Shown: positions 1 through 6,913, counted from the first letter of the stretch. The stretch is DNA of 7,440 nt from Gammaproteobacteria bacterium RBG_16_57_12 (GCA_001801365.1 MGXL01000033.1:1-7440); one strand, 5' to 3'. The notes: generated by a model not told the origin, from the sequence alone. Translations and numbers: made by a program.

Positions 1-450
1 CAGGAGCAGTACACCAGCTCATTTCAGGACGCTTTTAAAAATGTGATGAACGGCATCAATCCCAGGCTGCCGAAAACTGACCTGTTCTACGCCATGATGC
101 AATTTTCCGATATGCTCGCGCAGGATCGTGCCATTGCCGACAAAACGGCCCTGCTGGTGACGGATGGCCTGGAAAACAGCAAATACACGACCTTCCATAA
201 GCGCAAGAGCATGGCCAATATTGCTCCGGAGAAGGAATTGCTGAGACTGTCCAGCCGGCAGCTCATCACCGAATGGTTCAATGCCAAGGTTTATATCTAC
301 GGGCTTGGATATCTGGAAGACAAGGATGTGTATGTGGCGCCCGACATGATCGAACCCCTCAAGGAGTTCTGGCGTTTATATTTCACGGCCGGCAACGCCC
401 AGGTCAAGGGTCTGGGCACCCCCGCGCTGCTGGTGAATTCGCTGCGCTAG
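1..450 (+). CDS. C-terminal part of a von Willebrand factor A-like domain protein (5' end outside window)
   Basis: The reading frame is open from base 1 and ends at TAG 448-450, so these 149 codons are the C-terminal part of a longer protein. The GTG at 43 is an internal valine codon, not a credible start. I do not recognise a named family. The pattern suits the second half of a vWA (Rossmann-like) domain: a Thr-Asp at the head of a helix (PKTDLFYAMMQF), then a hydrophobic strand ending in an Asp-Gly turn (ALLVTDGLENS), where the third metal-site (MIDAS) aspartate normally sits, then another strand (AKVYIYGLGYL) and a terminal helix (LKEFWRLYF). The first MIDAS motif, DxSxS, would lie upstream and cannot be checked. 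No signal peptide or membrane segment is visible in this part. The gene is convergent with the TusA-like gene, and its stop codon lies on the edge of the palindromic element. The coding call is firm, the vWA assignment is inference, and the cellular role is unknown. Confidence 0.7.
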   Translation, partial: QEQYTSSFQDAFKNVMNGINPRLPKTDLFYAMMQFSDMLAQDRAIADKTALLVTDGLENSKYTTFHKRKSMANIAPEKELLRLSSRQLITEWFNAKVYIYGLGYLEDKDVYVAPDMIEPLKEFWRLYFTAGNAQVKGLGTPALLVNSLR

Positions 451-612
451 TGCCATGACTCGGAAATATCGAGACAAATGAAACGGATGGATTTTGTCGC
501 GGGGCAAGGCGCGAGGAGGCGCTATAGTTTATTCTATGGCAACGACGAGCAACGCCGCCCTGCGGCAAAAGACGCCGTTTCATGTTTCGATATTTCCGAG
601 TCATGGCACTAG
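447..612. mobile_element. 166-bp palindromic MITE-like element with perfect 25-bp terminal inverted repeats
   Basis: Bases 447-471 and 588-612 are perfect 25-bp inverted copies (outer end CTAGTGCCATGACTC). Symmetry continues inward imperfectly: GAAACGG at 480-486 faces CCGTTTC at 575-581; TTTTGTCGCGGGGC (492-505) faces a diverged copy around 553-570; an apical stem 521-527/534-540 closes a six-base loop. The whole unit could fold into one long hairpin. Both ends are CTAG, which fits a 4-bp target duplication, although CTAG is itself palindromic and may simply be the repeat end. There is no transposase, so if mobile it would be non-autonomous. It lies between two convergent genes, where such a hairpin might also end or stabilise transcripts. 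Pairing breaks at 446/613, which sets the boundaries. The inverted repeat is seen directly; mobility is inference. Confidence 0.75.
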
Positions 613-636
613 GCACCTGTTCGGCAGTTCGGGATT

Positions 637-870
637 TCAAGCCTTTTCAATGTGGAAATGAAAACTGCCGCCTTTATCCTCGAAACCACGCAACACATTC
701 CCGGTCTGTTTGCAGAATACCTTGAAGTCCCGCACTGAACCGGGATCGGTGGCAATCACGTACAAGACCTGTCCGCGCGTCATGGCGGCAAGCGCCTTCT
801 TGGTGCGCAACAGTGGCAAGGGACACTGCAGGCCGCTGGTGTCGAGTTCAACATCAATATTCATGACCAT
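637..870 (-). CDS. TusA/SirA (YhhP)-family sulfur carrier protein
   Basis: This 77-residue protein covers a complete TusA-like fold. The family signature LDTSGLQCPLPLL is at residues 9-21, and Cys16 of the CPxP motif is the cysteine that carries persulfide sulfur in characterised members. A second cysteine (Cys53) lies in FKVFCKQTGN, a stretch also typical of the family. Members are small cytosolic proteins that relay sulfane sulfur from cysteine desulfurases to tRNA thiolation, molybdenum cofactor or sulfur-oxidation pathways; the sequence does not show which applies here. The gene is divergent from the bepA-type gene. As I recall, Pseudomonas aeruginosa has the same pairing (PA1006 next to PA1005), with PA1006 linked to molybdenum homeostasis, so this may be its orthologue rather than tRNA-modifying TusA. 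The start is uncertain: ATGs at 870 and 864 are both possible, and neither has a clear ribosome binding site. Confidence 0.9.
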   Translation of the reverse strand: MVMNIDVELDTSGLQCPLPLLRTKKALAAMTRGQVLYVIATDPGSVRDFKVFCKQTGNVLRGFEDKGGSFHFHIEKA

Positions 871-992
871 TCTTTACATCGATAGCTCTTGACGGGTGCA
901 GGAGCGGGAACTTTCCTCTATAGTGATGGCCATAGAATGCATCGTACGGACGCCATGCCGCAAGCAGATTTCTTTCCGATTGGCCAGGATCC

Positions 993-2480
993 ATGAAACA
1001 TTCGCAACAGCGCGCACACTACTCAGCCGGTATCCTGTTGGCAGTCCTGCTGGCGCTTACCCTGCCGGCGCTCGCCGATTTCAATCCCGCTACCGCGCTG
1101 CCCGAGATGGGCGATGCGGCCGGCGCCTATCTGTCCCCCGCAGAGGAGAAGCAGCTGGGCAGGGAATTCATGCGGGAATTGCGGCGTTCGGTCAAGATCA
1201 TCGACGATCCTGAAATCGAATTGTATGTCCAGAACCTCGGCCAGCGCCTGGCATCTTACCTGAAAAACCAGAACTATGAATATAAGTTCTTCGTCATCGA
1301 CAACCCCGCCATCAACGCCTTCGCCGCGCCTGACGGTTATATCGGCATAAACTCCGGGCTGATCCTCGCCACTCAATCCGAAGGAGAACTGGCGTCCGTC
1401 ATTGCCCATGAAATCGCCCACATCAATCAACATCATCTGGCCCGGCAACTGGAGCATGGCTTCAAGACTTCGCTGCCGACCCTGGCCGCCATCATCGCCG
1501 CCGTCCTGCTCAGCAGCCAAGGCGGCGATGCCAGCTACGCGGCGATCAGCGCCGGGGTTGCCGGTTCGGCCCAGATGCAGCTGAATTTCACCCGCGCCAA
1601 TGAGCAGGAGGCCGACCGAGTCGGCATCCAATTGCTGGCCGGCGCCGGTTTCAGCCCCTATGGCATGACCGAATTCTTCAGCCTGCTGCAGCAACGCTCC
1701 AAGTATGGGGAGTCGGCTGCCCCGGAATTTCTGCGCACCCATCCACTGACCATCTCGCGCATTTCCGACTCCATGAGTCGGGCGGAGCAATATCCGCATC
1801 AGGAAGACACCAGCAGCCTGAATTACCATTTCATGCGCCAGCGTCTGCAAGCCGCCACCAGCAGCAATCCGGCGGCCACCGCCAGCGATATGTCGCAATT
1901 GCTGGCAGAGCAGCAATACCTCAATGAATATGGCCAGCGCTACGGCCTTGCCTACGCCCTGCTGCTTGGCGGTGATCTCAAGGGCGCCGAAGAGCAAATC
2001 AATAAACTGATCAGTGATGATCAGGATCGCGCCACTTACCAGTCCCTGCGGGCTGAAATCGCCCAGGCGCGGCGGGATTTTGCCGGGGCCGCCAAAATCT
2101 ATGATGAGGTTTTGAAAATCCATCCCGGCAACAAATGGCTGACCTTGCGTCTGGCCGAGGCATTGTTACATAACGATCAGCCTGCGCAGGCCCGCACCCT
2201 GCTGTATGGGATTTTCCGGGAACGGGAAACCACGCCGCATATTTATAAATTGCTCGCCCAGTCGGAAAATGCCCTCGGCTCCCAGGTAGAGGCTCACCTG
2301 TCCCTGGCTGAATACTATTACCTCTCCGGCTACACAGTGAAGGCCATCGAACAGCTCGAACTGGCGCTGAACCAATACCAGCCCACCGATACTCAAAGCG
2401 ATTATCTAAAGAAACGTATCGAGCAACTGAAAGCCGAGCTCATCATCGAAACACCAGCGCCAGATCGCTACACACGATAG
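993..2480 (+). CDS. bepA: BepA/YfgC-type periplasmic M48 metalloprotease with C-terminal TPRs
   Basis: The 495-residue protein begins with a Sec signal peptide: a basic start, a hydrophobic core at about residues 12-24 and an ALA site ending at 28. The M48 peptidase domain follows. Its zinc site is HEIAH (His139, Glu140, His143) with the third ligand Glu204 in NEQEADR. RTHPLTISR (His250) matches the position of the regulatory histidine of E. coli BepA. Residues about 310-480 are helical TPR-like repeats (for example GDLKGAEEQINKL and GDFAGAAKIYDEVL-like units). In E. coli, BepA is a periplasmic chaperone-protease that helps LptD mature at the BAM complex and degrades stalled LptD or damaged BamA; length (487 in E. 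coli) and domain order agree. The ATG at 993 follows AGGA at 986-989 and directly precedes the signal peptide. The gene is divergent from the TusA-like gene; no confident promoter is visible in the 122-bp gap. Some relatives are annotated only as M48 family metalloprotease. Confidence 0.93.
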   Translation: MKHSQQRAHYSAGILLAVLLALTLPALADFNPATALPEMGDAAGAYLSPAEEKQLGREFMRELRRSVKIIDDPEIELYVQNLGQRLASYLKNQNYEYKFFVIDNPAINAFAAPDGYIGINSGLILATQSEGELASVIAHEIAHINQHHLARQLEHGFKTSLPTLAAIIAAVLLSSQGGDASYAAISAGVAGSAQMQLNFTRANEQEADRVGIQLLAGAGFSPYGMTEFFSLLQQRSKYGESAAPEFLRTHPLTISRISDSMSRAEQYPHQEDTSSLNYHFMRQRLQAATSSNPAATASDMSQLLAEQQYLNEYGQRYGLAYALLLGGDLKGAEEQINKLISDDQDRATYQSLRAEIAQARRDFAGAAKIYDEVLKIHPGNKWLTLRLAEALLHNDQPAQARTLLYGIFRERETTPHIYKLLAQSENALGSQVEAHLSLAEYYYLSGYTVKAIEQLELALNQYQPTDTQSDYLKKRIEQLKAELIIETPAPDRYTR

Positions 2481-2599
2481 ATATATGGCACAATGTGCAG
2501 GAAACTCACGCTGTGGATAATATCATCGGGTTTCACTACACTGCCCCATGCTGTAACAGTGGCGACAGCGATTCCACAACCTTCAAGCCAGATATTCAA

Positions 2600-3037
2600 A
2601 TGACAGACAAACCGACTCCTGACTATCCTGCCCCCGGTCTGATGCGACGGCTGTTTGCTGCCATGTACGACAGCCTGCTGGTATTTGCCTTTCTGCTTAT
2701 CGCCACGGGTACAGTGCTTCTGCTGCGCTCGGGCAATCCTATCGCGCCGGATACTCTGTGGTTCAGTGCGTTGCTGCTGGCGGTCTGTTTTGTATTTTTC
2801 GGATTTTTCTGGACCCGTGACGGTCAGACACTGGGCATGCGCACCTGGCGCATCCGCGTCGTGCAGACCGATGGCCGCGCCATCACCTGGCAGCAGGCAC
2901 TGGTACGTTTTCTGGTGGCGATATTATCCTGGCTGGCCGGCGGGTTGGGGTTTTTCTGGATCCTGTTCGACCGGCAAAAACGCAGCTGGCATGACATCGC
3001 ATCCGGGACGCGGCTGATTTATCTTGGGAAGTCCTGA
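2600..3037 (+). CDS. RDD-family small integral membrane protein
   Basis: This is a 145-residue protein with an RDD domain. It opens with a conserved Arg/Asp helix (LMRRLFAAMYDSLLV, Arg16-17 and Asp24). Hydrophobic segments lie at about 22-42, 52-71 and 101-123. The loop RDGQTLGMRTWRIRVV (73-88) and the end FDRQKRSWHDIASGTRLI (123-140) are hallmarks of the family. RDD proteins sit in the inner membrane; some have been linked to ion or solute transport, but most have no known function, and none is assigned here. The frame is open back to a GTG at 2495, but those 35 residues are polar, cysteine-containing and unlike the family, so I chose the ATG at 2600; its ribosome binding site is weak. The gene lies 119 bp after bepA on the same strand and ends one base before the lptG stop on the other strand. 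No clear promoter or terminator was seen in the 2481-2599 gap. Confidence 0.88.
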   Translation: MTDKPTPDYPAPGLMRRLFAAMYDSLLVFAFLLIATGTVLLLRSGNPIAPDTLWFSALLLAVCFVFFGFFWTRDGQTLGMRTWRIRVVQTDGRAITWQQALVRFLVAILSWLAGGLGFFWILFDRQKRSWHDIASGTRLIYLGKS

Positions 3038-3038
3038 A

Positions 3039-4103
3039 TTAGTAAACCCTGCGCATCAGGATAATCGCCAATAGCAAAAACGCCAGCGCGGGCCCGGTCG
3101 CACTCAGCAGCGGACTCAGGTCATACGCCAGGCCCACGGCGCCGAGCGTGCGGTTCATCATGTGGAAACCTATCCCCAGCAGCACACCCACCAGGATACG
3201 TTGGCCCATGGCCACAGAGCGCGTTGATCCGAACACAAAGGGGATGGCGAGAAAAATCATGACCATGGTGATCACGGGGATCATCAGCTTGTTCCAGAAC
3301 ACCAGCCGATAATGTTCGGAACGCAGGCCGTTGCTGCGCAGATAGTCAATATATTGCTTGAGCCCCCACAAGGTCATGCTCTCGGGATCGATCTGGACTA
3401 TCCCCAGCAGTTCCGGCGACAGCGATGACTCCCAGATCAGCTCGCCAGAATAGCTGCCGCTGAGCTGCTCGGGTGCGATTTGGGTCTTTTGGACATCCTT
3501 GAGCAACCATTTCCCGTTTTGATACATGGCCTGTCTGGCGTGTATCAACTCGCGCAATCGGCCATCATCTCCCATTTCATAGATGTATACATTGCCCAGC
3601 TGGCCGTCCTTGCCGATCTTGCGGATATTGATAAACCGTACATTATCACGGGCCCACATGCCGCCATCCCCCTGAAAGGCGATATTCTCTGAGAGCGCAT
3701 CGGCACGTAAGCGTTGTGCATATTGCTCGGCAAGGGGTGCCACCGCTTCCCCCATGGTCATGGCGATGGCCACCAGGAACAGACCCACCCTCATCAGGGA
3801 CCAGGTGATCTTCGCCACGGAAATGCCGGTGGCCCGCATGACGGTCAGCTCGTTGTTATTGGCCAGCATTCCCAGGCCAATAATGCTGCCCAGCATGGCG
3901 GCAATGGGCATCAGTTGATAGAGCAGTCCTGGCAACTGCGCCGCCACATAGATCATGACCTTGTCGGTAGTGTAACTCCCCATGCCGACATCCTTCATCT
4001 GATCGAAAAAGGTAAAAAACGCAAACAGGCCCAGCAGCACCAGCAAGACAATCAGGGTGTTGATAATGACGGTGTCGGCGATGTAACGGTACAGAATTTT
4101 CAT
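3039..4103 (-). CDS. lptG: LptG, inner-membrane subunit of the LPS export ABC transporter
   Basis: The 354-residue protein matches the YjgP/YjgQ family (E. coli LptG is 360). N-terminal membrane segments lie at about residues 11-33, 56-78 and 102-120. Between the second and third is the coupling-helix region NNNELTVMRATGIS (82-95), which docks onto the LptB ATPase in characterised transporters. The middle, about 135-265, is the periplasmic beta-jellyroll domain that receives LPS. Three further hydrophobic segments follow at about 273-291, 301-323 and 333-350. With LptF it forms the transmembrane core of LptB2FG, which pulls LPS from the inner membrane and feeds it to the LptC/LptA bridge. The frame is open upstream to 4256, but that part overlaps lptF and is unlike the family. 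I chose the ATG at 4101-4103, giving the standard MKILYRYIA start. It overlaps the lptF stop as ATGA, which implies translational coupling. Confidence 0.96.
   Translation of the reverse strand: MKILYRYIADTVIINTLIVLLVLLGLFAFFTFFDQMKDVGMGSYTTDKVMIYVAAQLPGLLYQLMPIAAMLGSIIGLGMLANNNELTVMRATGISVAKITWSLMRVGLFLVAIAMTMGEAVAPLAEQYAQRLRADALSENIAFQGDGGMWARDNVRFINIRKIGKDGQLGNVYIYEMGDDGRLRELIHARQAMYQNGKWLLKDVQKTQIAPEQLSGSYSGELIWESSLSPELLGIVQIDPESMTLWGLKQYIDYLRSNGLRSEHYRLVFWNKLMIPVITMVMIFLAIPFVFGSTRSVAMGQRILVGVLLGIGFHMMNRTLGAVGLAYDLSPLLSATGPALAFLLLAIILMRRVY
4100..4103 (-). other. ATGA stop/start overlap coupling lptF to lptG
   Basis: On the minus strand the lptG ATG (4103-4101) shares bases with the lptF TGA (4102-4100). 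Such 4-nt overlaps usually mean that ribosomes ending on the first gene restart on the second, which would keep the two partner subunits in balance. The lptG ribosome binding site is only a weak GAG about eight bases upstream, consistent with reliance on coupling. The overlap is seen directly; coupling is inferred. Confidence 0.85.
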
Positions 4104-5209
4104 GATGTAACTCTGCGGGTGACGCGGCCGCTGACGACCATCCACGCCCAGTCCAGACCATAGCGCCTGAGCACCAGCGCCACGATGAAGACTATCAGCA
4201 AGGCATGCACCCACCATATTCCGATCAGCGGACTGGTCTTGCCTTGCATCAACCACGACTGCGCGATCCCCAGCAGATTGTTGTACAGGATATAGATCAG
4301 GATGGCCCCAAAGAGTTTTGCATAGCGGCCTTCTCGCGGGGTGGTGTAGCTGAGCAATACCCCCAGTATCGACAGCAGCAGCGCCCCTAGAGGCATGGAG
4401 AAACGCCGCTGCAATTCGGCGATATTCTCAATTTTGTCCGACCGCCACAGCTGCAGGGTCGAGCCGGAATCAATATCCCGCGTAAGCGGCACAACATCCC
4501 TGGGTTCCAGCTTGATGGCCGCCTCGTCATACTGGAAAATCTGGTACGCGGCCTGCCCCGGCTGCCCAACGTATCGATATCCGTCCTGCAAAATCAGGAA
4601 ATAATCACCGCTTGTTTCGTCCTGATGCTGGTGGCCCGCCGCCGCCACATAGACATCCATGCCATCTTTACCCGCGCCCTGAATAAAGACATTTTTCATC
4701 TGCTGATGGTCCGGTGTAATTTCCTCGACATAAAAAACCCACCGCCCGTCCGCGCTCTGGGTGAATCCGCCCGCCTGTATCGCCGCCAGTTCCGGCTCGG
4801 CCTTGGCCTGTTCACGGATCTGAAAACGCAAGCCCACCGCCAGCGGTGTGATGTAAAACGATGCGGCCGCCGAGAGGGCCACGCAGAGCAGGACCGGTAA
4901 TGACAAGGCACGATAGATATCGGCCAGACTCACGCCATTGGCGGATAGCGCCGTCATTTCGCTGTCCTTGTAAAGACGGCCAAAGGCGATCAATACGGCG
5001 ATAAACAGGCTCAGCGGCAATAAAATATCCAGCGAGGTAAAGATGATCACCGCCAGCATCTTTAACAGCATCCTGGCGGGCAGCTCGCCTTCGACCACCA
5101 GGCCGAGAAAATGCGCCAGGCGGTTACCGATAAAAATCAGCAGCAATACCGTAAGGACCGCGAAGAAGGAAGTGATGACTTCCTTGAATAGATAACGCCT
5201 GATGATCAA
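4100..5209 (-). CDS. lptF: LptF, inner-membrane subunit of the LPS export ABC transporter
   Basis: Read from the TTG at 5207-5209 the protein has 369 residues, close to E. coli LptF (366). It starts IIRRYLFKEV, the usual family opening. Hydrophobic segments lie at about 12-35, 54-78 and 101-121. The coupling-helix region YKDSEMTALSANGVS (80-94) precedes the periplasmic jellyroll domain, about 130-260. Three more segments follow near 275-290, 301-320 and 328-348. LptF pairs with LptG and two LptB subunits to extract LPS from the inner membrane, and it is the first gene of the lptFG pair here. No ATG start exists near the family N-terminus. A second TTG at 5225-5227 would add six residues but has no ribosome binding site before it, whereas GGAG and GAAGA precede the TTG at 5209. 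The gene is divergent from pepA. I could not identify its promoter. Confidence 0.95.
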   Translation of the reverse strand: MIIRRYLFKEVITSFFAVLTVLLLIFIGNRLAHFLGLVVEGELPARMLLKMLAVIIFTSLDILLPLSLFIAVLIAFGRLYKDSEMTALSANGVSLADIYRALSLPVLLCVALSAAASFYITPLAVGLRFQIREQAKAEPELAAIQAGGFTQSADGRWVFYVEEITPDHQQMKNVFIQGAGKDGMDVYVAAAGHQHQDETSGDYFLILQDGYRYVGQPGQAAYQIFQYDEAAIKLEPRDVVPLTRDIDSGSTLQLWRSDKIENIAELQRRFSMPLGALLLSILGVLLSYTTPREGRYAKLFGAILIYILYNNLLGIAQSWLMQGKTSPLIGIWWVHALLIVFIVALVLRRYGLDWAWMVVSGRVTRRVTS

Positions 5210-5249
5210 AAGAGTTCTTCGCTCCAACTAATGGCAGGAAAGGTAGTCA

Positions 5250-5277
5250 TTGACATAATTTCCAGTAAACTTATGAT
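5250..5277 (+). promoter_or_regulatory. Sigma70-type promoter for pepA-holC
   Basis: A perfect -35 hexamer TTGACA (5250-5255) is followed after 16 bp by TATGAT (5272-5277), five of six matching the -10 consensus. The surrounding DNA is AT-rich, unlike the flanking genes. The expected start of transcription near 5284-5285 would give a leader of about 115 nt before the ATG at 5401, or about 15 nt before the ATG at 5299. It points toward pepA and lies in the pepA/lptF divergent gap. Confidence 0.75.
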
Positions 5278-5388
5278 AATACAAAATATTGGGGAGCTAT
5301 GAATAAATCAGACGCTCCTCTGCACTTTCCTCCACTCACTTCTGGAATCAGGCCGGTATTTGCTGATGTGACCATCAACCATAACCAA

Positions 5389-5395
5389 AAGAGAA
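5389..5395 (+). promoter_or_regulatory. Ribosome binding site supporting the pepA start at 5401
   Basis: AAGAGAA lies six to seven bases before the ATG at 5401, good spacing for a modest Shine-Dalgarno site. The competing upstream ATG at 5299 has a stronger purine run (GGGGAG, 5291-5296), but only two bases separate it from the start codon, which is too close for efficient pairing. Together with family alignment this decides for 5401. Confidence 0.55.
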
Positions 5396-5400
5396 CCGAT

Positions 5401-6900
5401 ATGCACTTTAAAGCCCAAACCGTCAAACTCGCTCAGGTTATCAGTGACTGCCTGGTGGTCGGTGTCTATGAATCAGCCAAGCTCACCGATTCCGCTCAGA
5501 CGCTGGATGACCAGAGCGGCAAGCAGCTGAGCACAATCATCAAGCAGGGCGATATCACCGGCAAAATCGGTCAGACCCTGCTGATCCACCAGCTCCCCGG
5601 CAATCAGGCAAAGCGGGTGTTGCTGGTCGGCTGCGGAAAAAAACCGGAACTGGGTGAGCGCCAGTACCGCGAAATCCTCGGCCATGCCGCCAAGGCCTTG
5701 CTGGGTACGGGCGCCCGAACAGCGGTCAATTGCCTGATGGAGTTACCGATCAAGGGGCAGGATCCACACTGGAAGGCCCGCCAGGTCGTGGAGATCAGCC
5801 ATGCCAGCCGCTACCGTTTCGAGCAACTGAAAAGCCAGAAAACCAATGATGAATCCCCCCTGGAAGAAATAACCCTGCCGGTGCAGGGCCGCCGCGAAGC
5901 GACCATGGTGGAGCGTGCCATCCAGGAGGCCACGGCCATCGCCGCGGCAGTCACACTGGCAAAAAATCTCGGCAATCTGCCTGGCAATATCTGCACACCC
6001 ACCTATCTGGCCAAACAGGCCAGGGAACTGCAAAAGAAGCCTCGAATCAAGGTCGAGGTGCTGGAAGAGGCCCAGATGAAACAACTGGGCATGGGATCCC
6101 TGCTGTCGGTGTCCAGGGGCAGCCGCCAGCCGCCCAAGCTGATCGTGGTCAAATATTCCGGCGCGGCCGCCAAGACCAGACCGGTGGTGCTGGTAGGTAA
6201 GGGTCTCACCTTCGACGCCGGCGGCATCTCGCTCAAACCCTCTGCCAATATGGACGAAATGAAATACGATATGAGTGGGGCGGCCAGCGTGCTGGGGGCC
6301 ATCTCGGCGGCCGCCGATCTGAAATTGCCCATCAATATCGTCGGTATCATCCCCAGCAGCGAGAATCTGCCCGACGGCAATGCCAATAAACCCGGCGATA
6401 TCGTCACCAGCCTATCCGGCCAGACCATTGAAATCCTCAATACCGATGCCGAAGGCCGCCTGATCCTGTGCGACGCCCTGACCTACGCGGCCCGCTTCAC
6501 GCCCGCGGTGGTCATCGACGTCGCCACCCTGACCGGCGCCTGCGTCATCGCCCTGGGCGGTCATGCCAGCGGCCTTTTGAGTAATCACAGCCCCCTGGCC
6601 AGGGATCTGCTCCGGGCCGGTGAAGAAACCGGCGATCGCGCTTGGGAGCTGCCCCTGTGGGAAGAGTATCAGGAACAGCTCAAGAGCCCGTTCGCCGATA
6701 TGGCCAATGTCGGGGGTCGCGAAGCCGGCACGATTACCGGGGCGTGTTTTCTGGCCCGCTACACCAAGGATTATCACTGGGCACACCTCGATATCGCCGG
6801 TACCGCCTGGAAGAGCGGTGCCCAGAAGGGCTCCACCGGCCGGCCGGTACCGTTGCTGACCCAGTATTTGCTCAACTACAGCAAAAAGGCCAAGGCGTGA
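5401..6900 (+). CDS. pepA: Leucyl aminopeptidase PepA (M17 family)
   Basis: The 499-residue protein matches E. coli PepA (503) over its full length. An N-terminal macro-like domain (about 1-165) with VLLVGCGK near 73-80 is followed by the catalytic domain. Two-metal ligands are Lys267 and Asp272 in VGKGLTFDAGG, Asp290 in MKYDMSG, and Asp349 and Glu351 in the signature NTDAEGRL; Lys279 and Arg353 are the expected catalytic residues. PepA removes N-terminal residues, preferring leucine, in the cytosol as a hexamer. In E. coli it also binds DNA in cer/XerCD recombination and in carAB control, which cannot be judged here. The frame is open upstream to an ATG at 5299, which would add 34 residues unlike the family; I chose 5401 by alignment and its ribosome binding site. 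The gene is divergent from lptF and followed after 13 bp by holC, probably in one transcript. Confidence 0.96.
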   Translation: MHFKAQTVKLAQVISDCLVVGVYESAKLTDSAQTLDDQSGKQLSTIIKQGDITGKIGQTLLIHQLPGNQAKRVLLVGCGKKPELGERQYREILGHAAKALLGTGARTAVNCLMELPIKGQDPHWKARQVVEISHASRYRFEQLKSQKTNDESPLEEITLPVQGRREATMVERAIQEATAIAAAVTLAKNLGNLPGNICTPTYLAKQARELQKKPRIKVEVLEEAQMKQLGMGSLLSVSRGSRQPPKLIVVKYSGAAAKTRPVVLVGKGLTFDAGGISLKPSANMDEMKYDMSGAASVLGAISAAADLKLPINIVGIIPSSENLPDGNANKPGDIVTSLSGQTIEILNTDAEGRLILCDALTYAARFTPAVVIDVATLTGACVIALGGHASGLLSNHSPLARDLLRAGEETGDRAWELPLWEEYQEQLKSPFADMANVGGREAGTITGACFLARYTKDYHWAHLDIAGTAWKSGAQKGSTGRPVPLLTQYLLNYSKKAKA

Positions 6901-6913
6901 GGCGGGTGTACAC

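Noticed and set aside
404..640. Minus-strand 78-codon open frame crossing the palindrome
   Set aside because: It runs through the whole inverted repeat and the end of the vWA-like gene; the translation is low in structure and simply follows the repeat.
889..924. Promoter for bepA from TTGACG (889-894) and TATAGT (919-924)
   Set aside because: The hexamers look good singly, but the 24-bp spacing is too long for sigma70, and no other suitable pair was found.
1023..2123. Minus-strand 366-codon open frame opposite bepA
   Set aside because: It lies wholly antisense to a gene with clear catalytic motifs and signal peptide. Its Gly/Gln/Leu-rich composition is typical of a high-GC shadow frame, and it matches no family I know.
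2495..2599. Upstream extension of the RDD protein from a GTG at 2495
   Set aside because: The added residues do not resemble the RDD family, and no ribosome binding site supports the GTG.
3714..4163. Plus-strand 149-codon open frame opposite lptG
   Set aside because: It is His/Gln-rich and antisense to transmembrane codons, with no family likeness and no ribosome binding site.
4104..4256. Upstream extension of LptG to 4256
   Set aside because: The 51 extra codons overlap lptF, which is conserved there, and are unlike any LptG N-terminus.
6901..6913. Terminator or promoter between pepA and holC
   Set aside because: The 13-bp gap is too short, with no hairpin or hexamers; it holds only the holC ribosome binding region.
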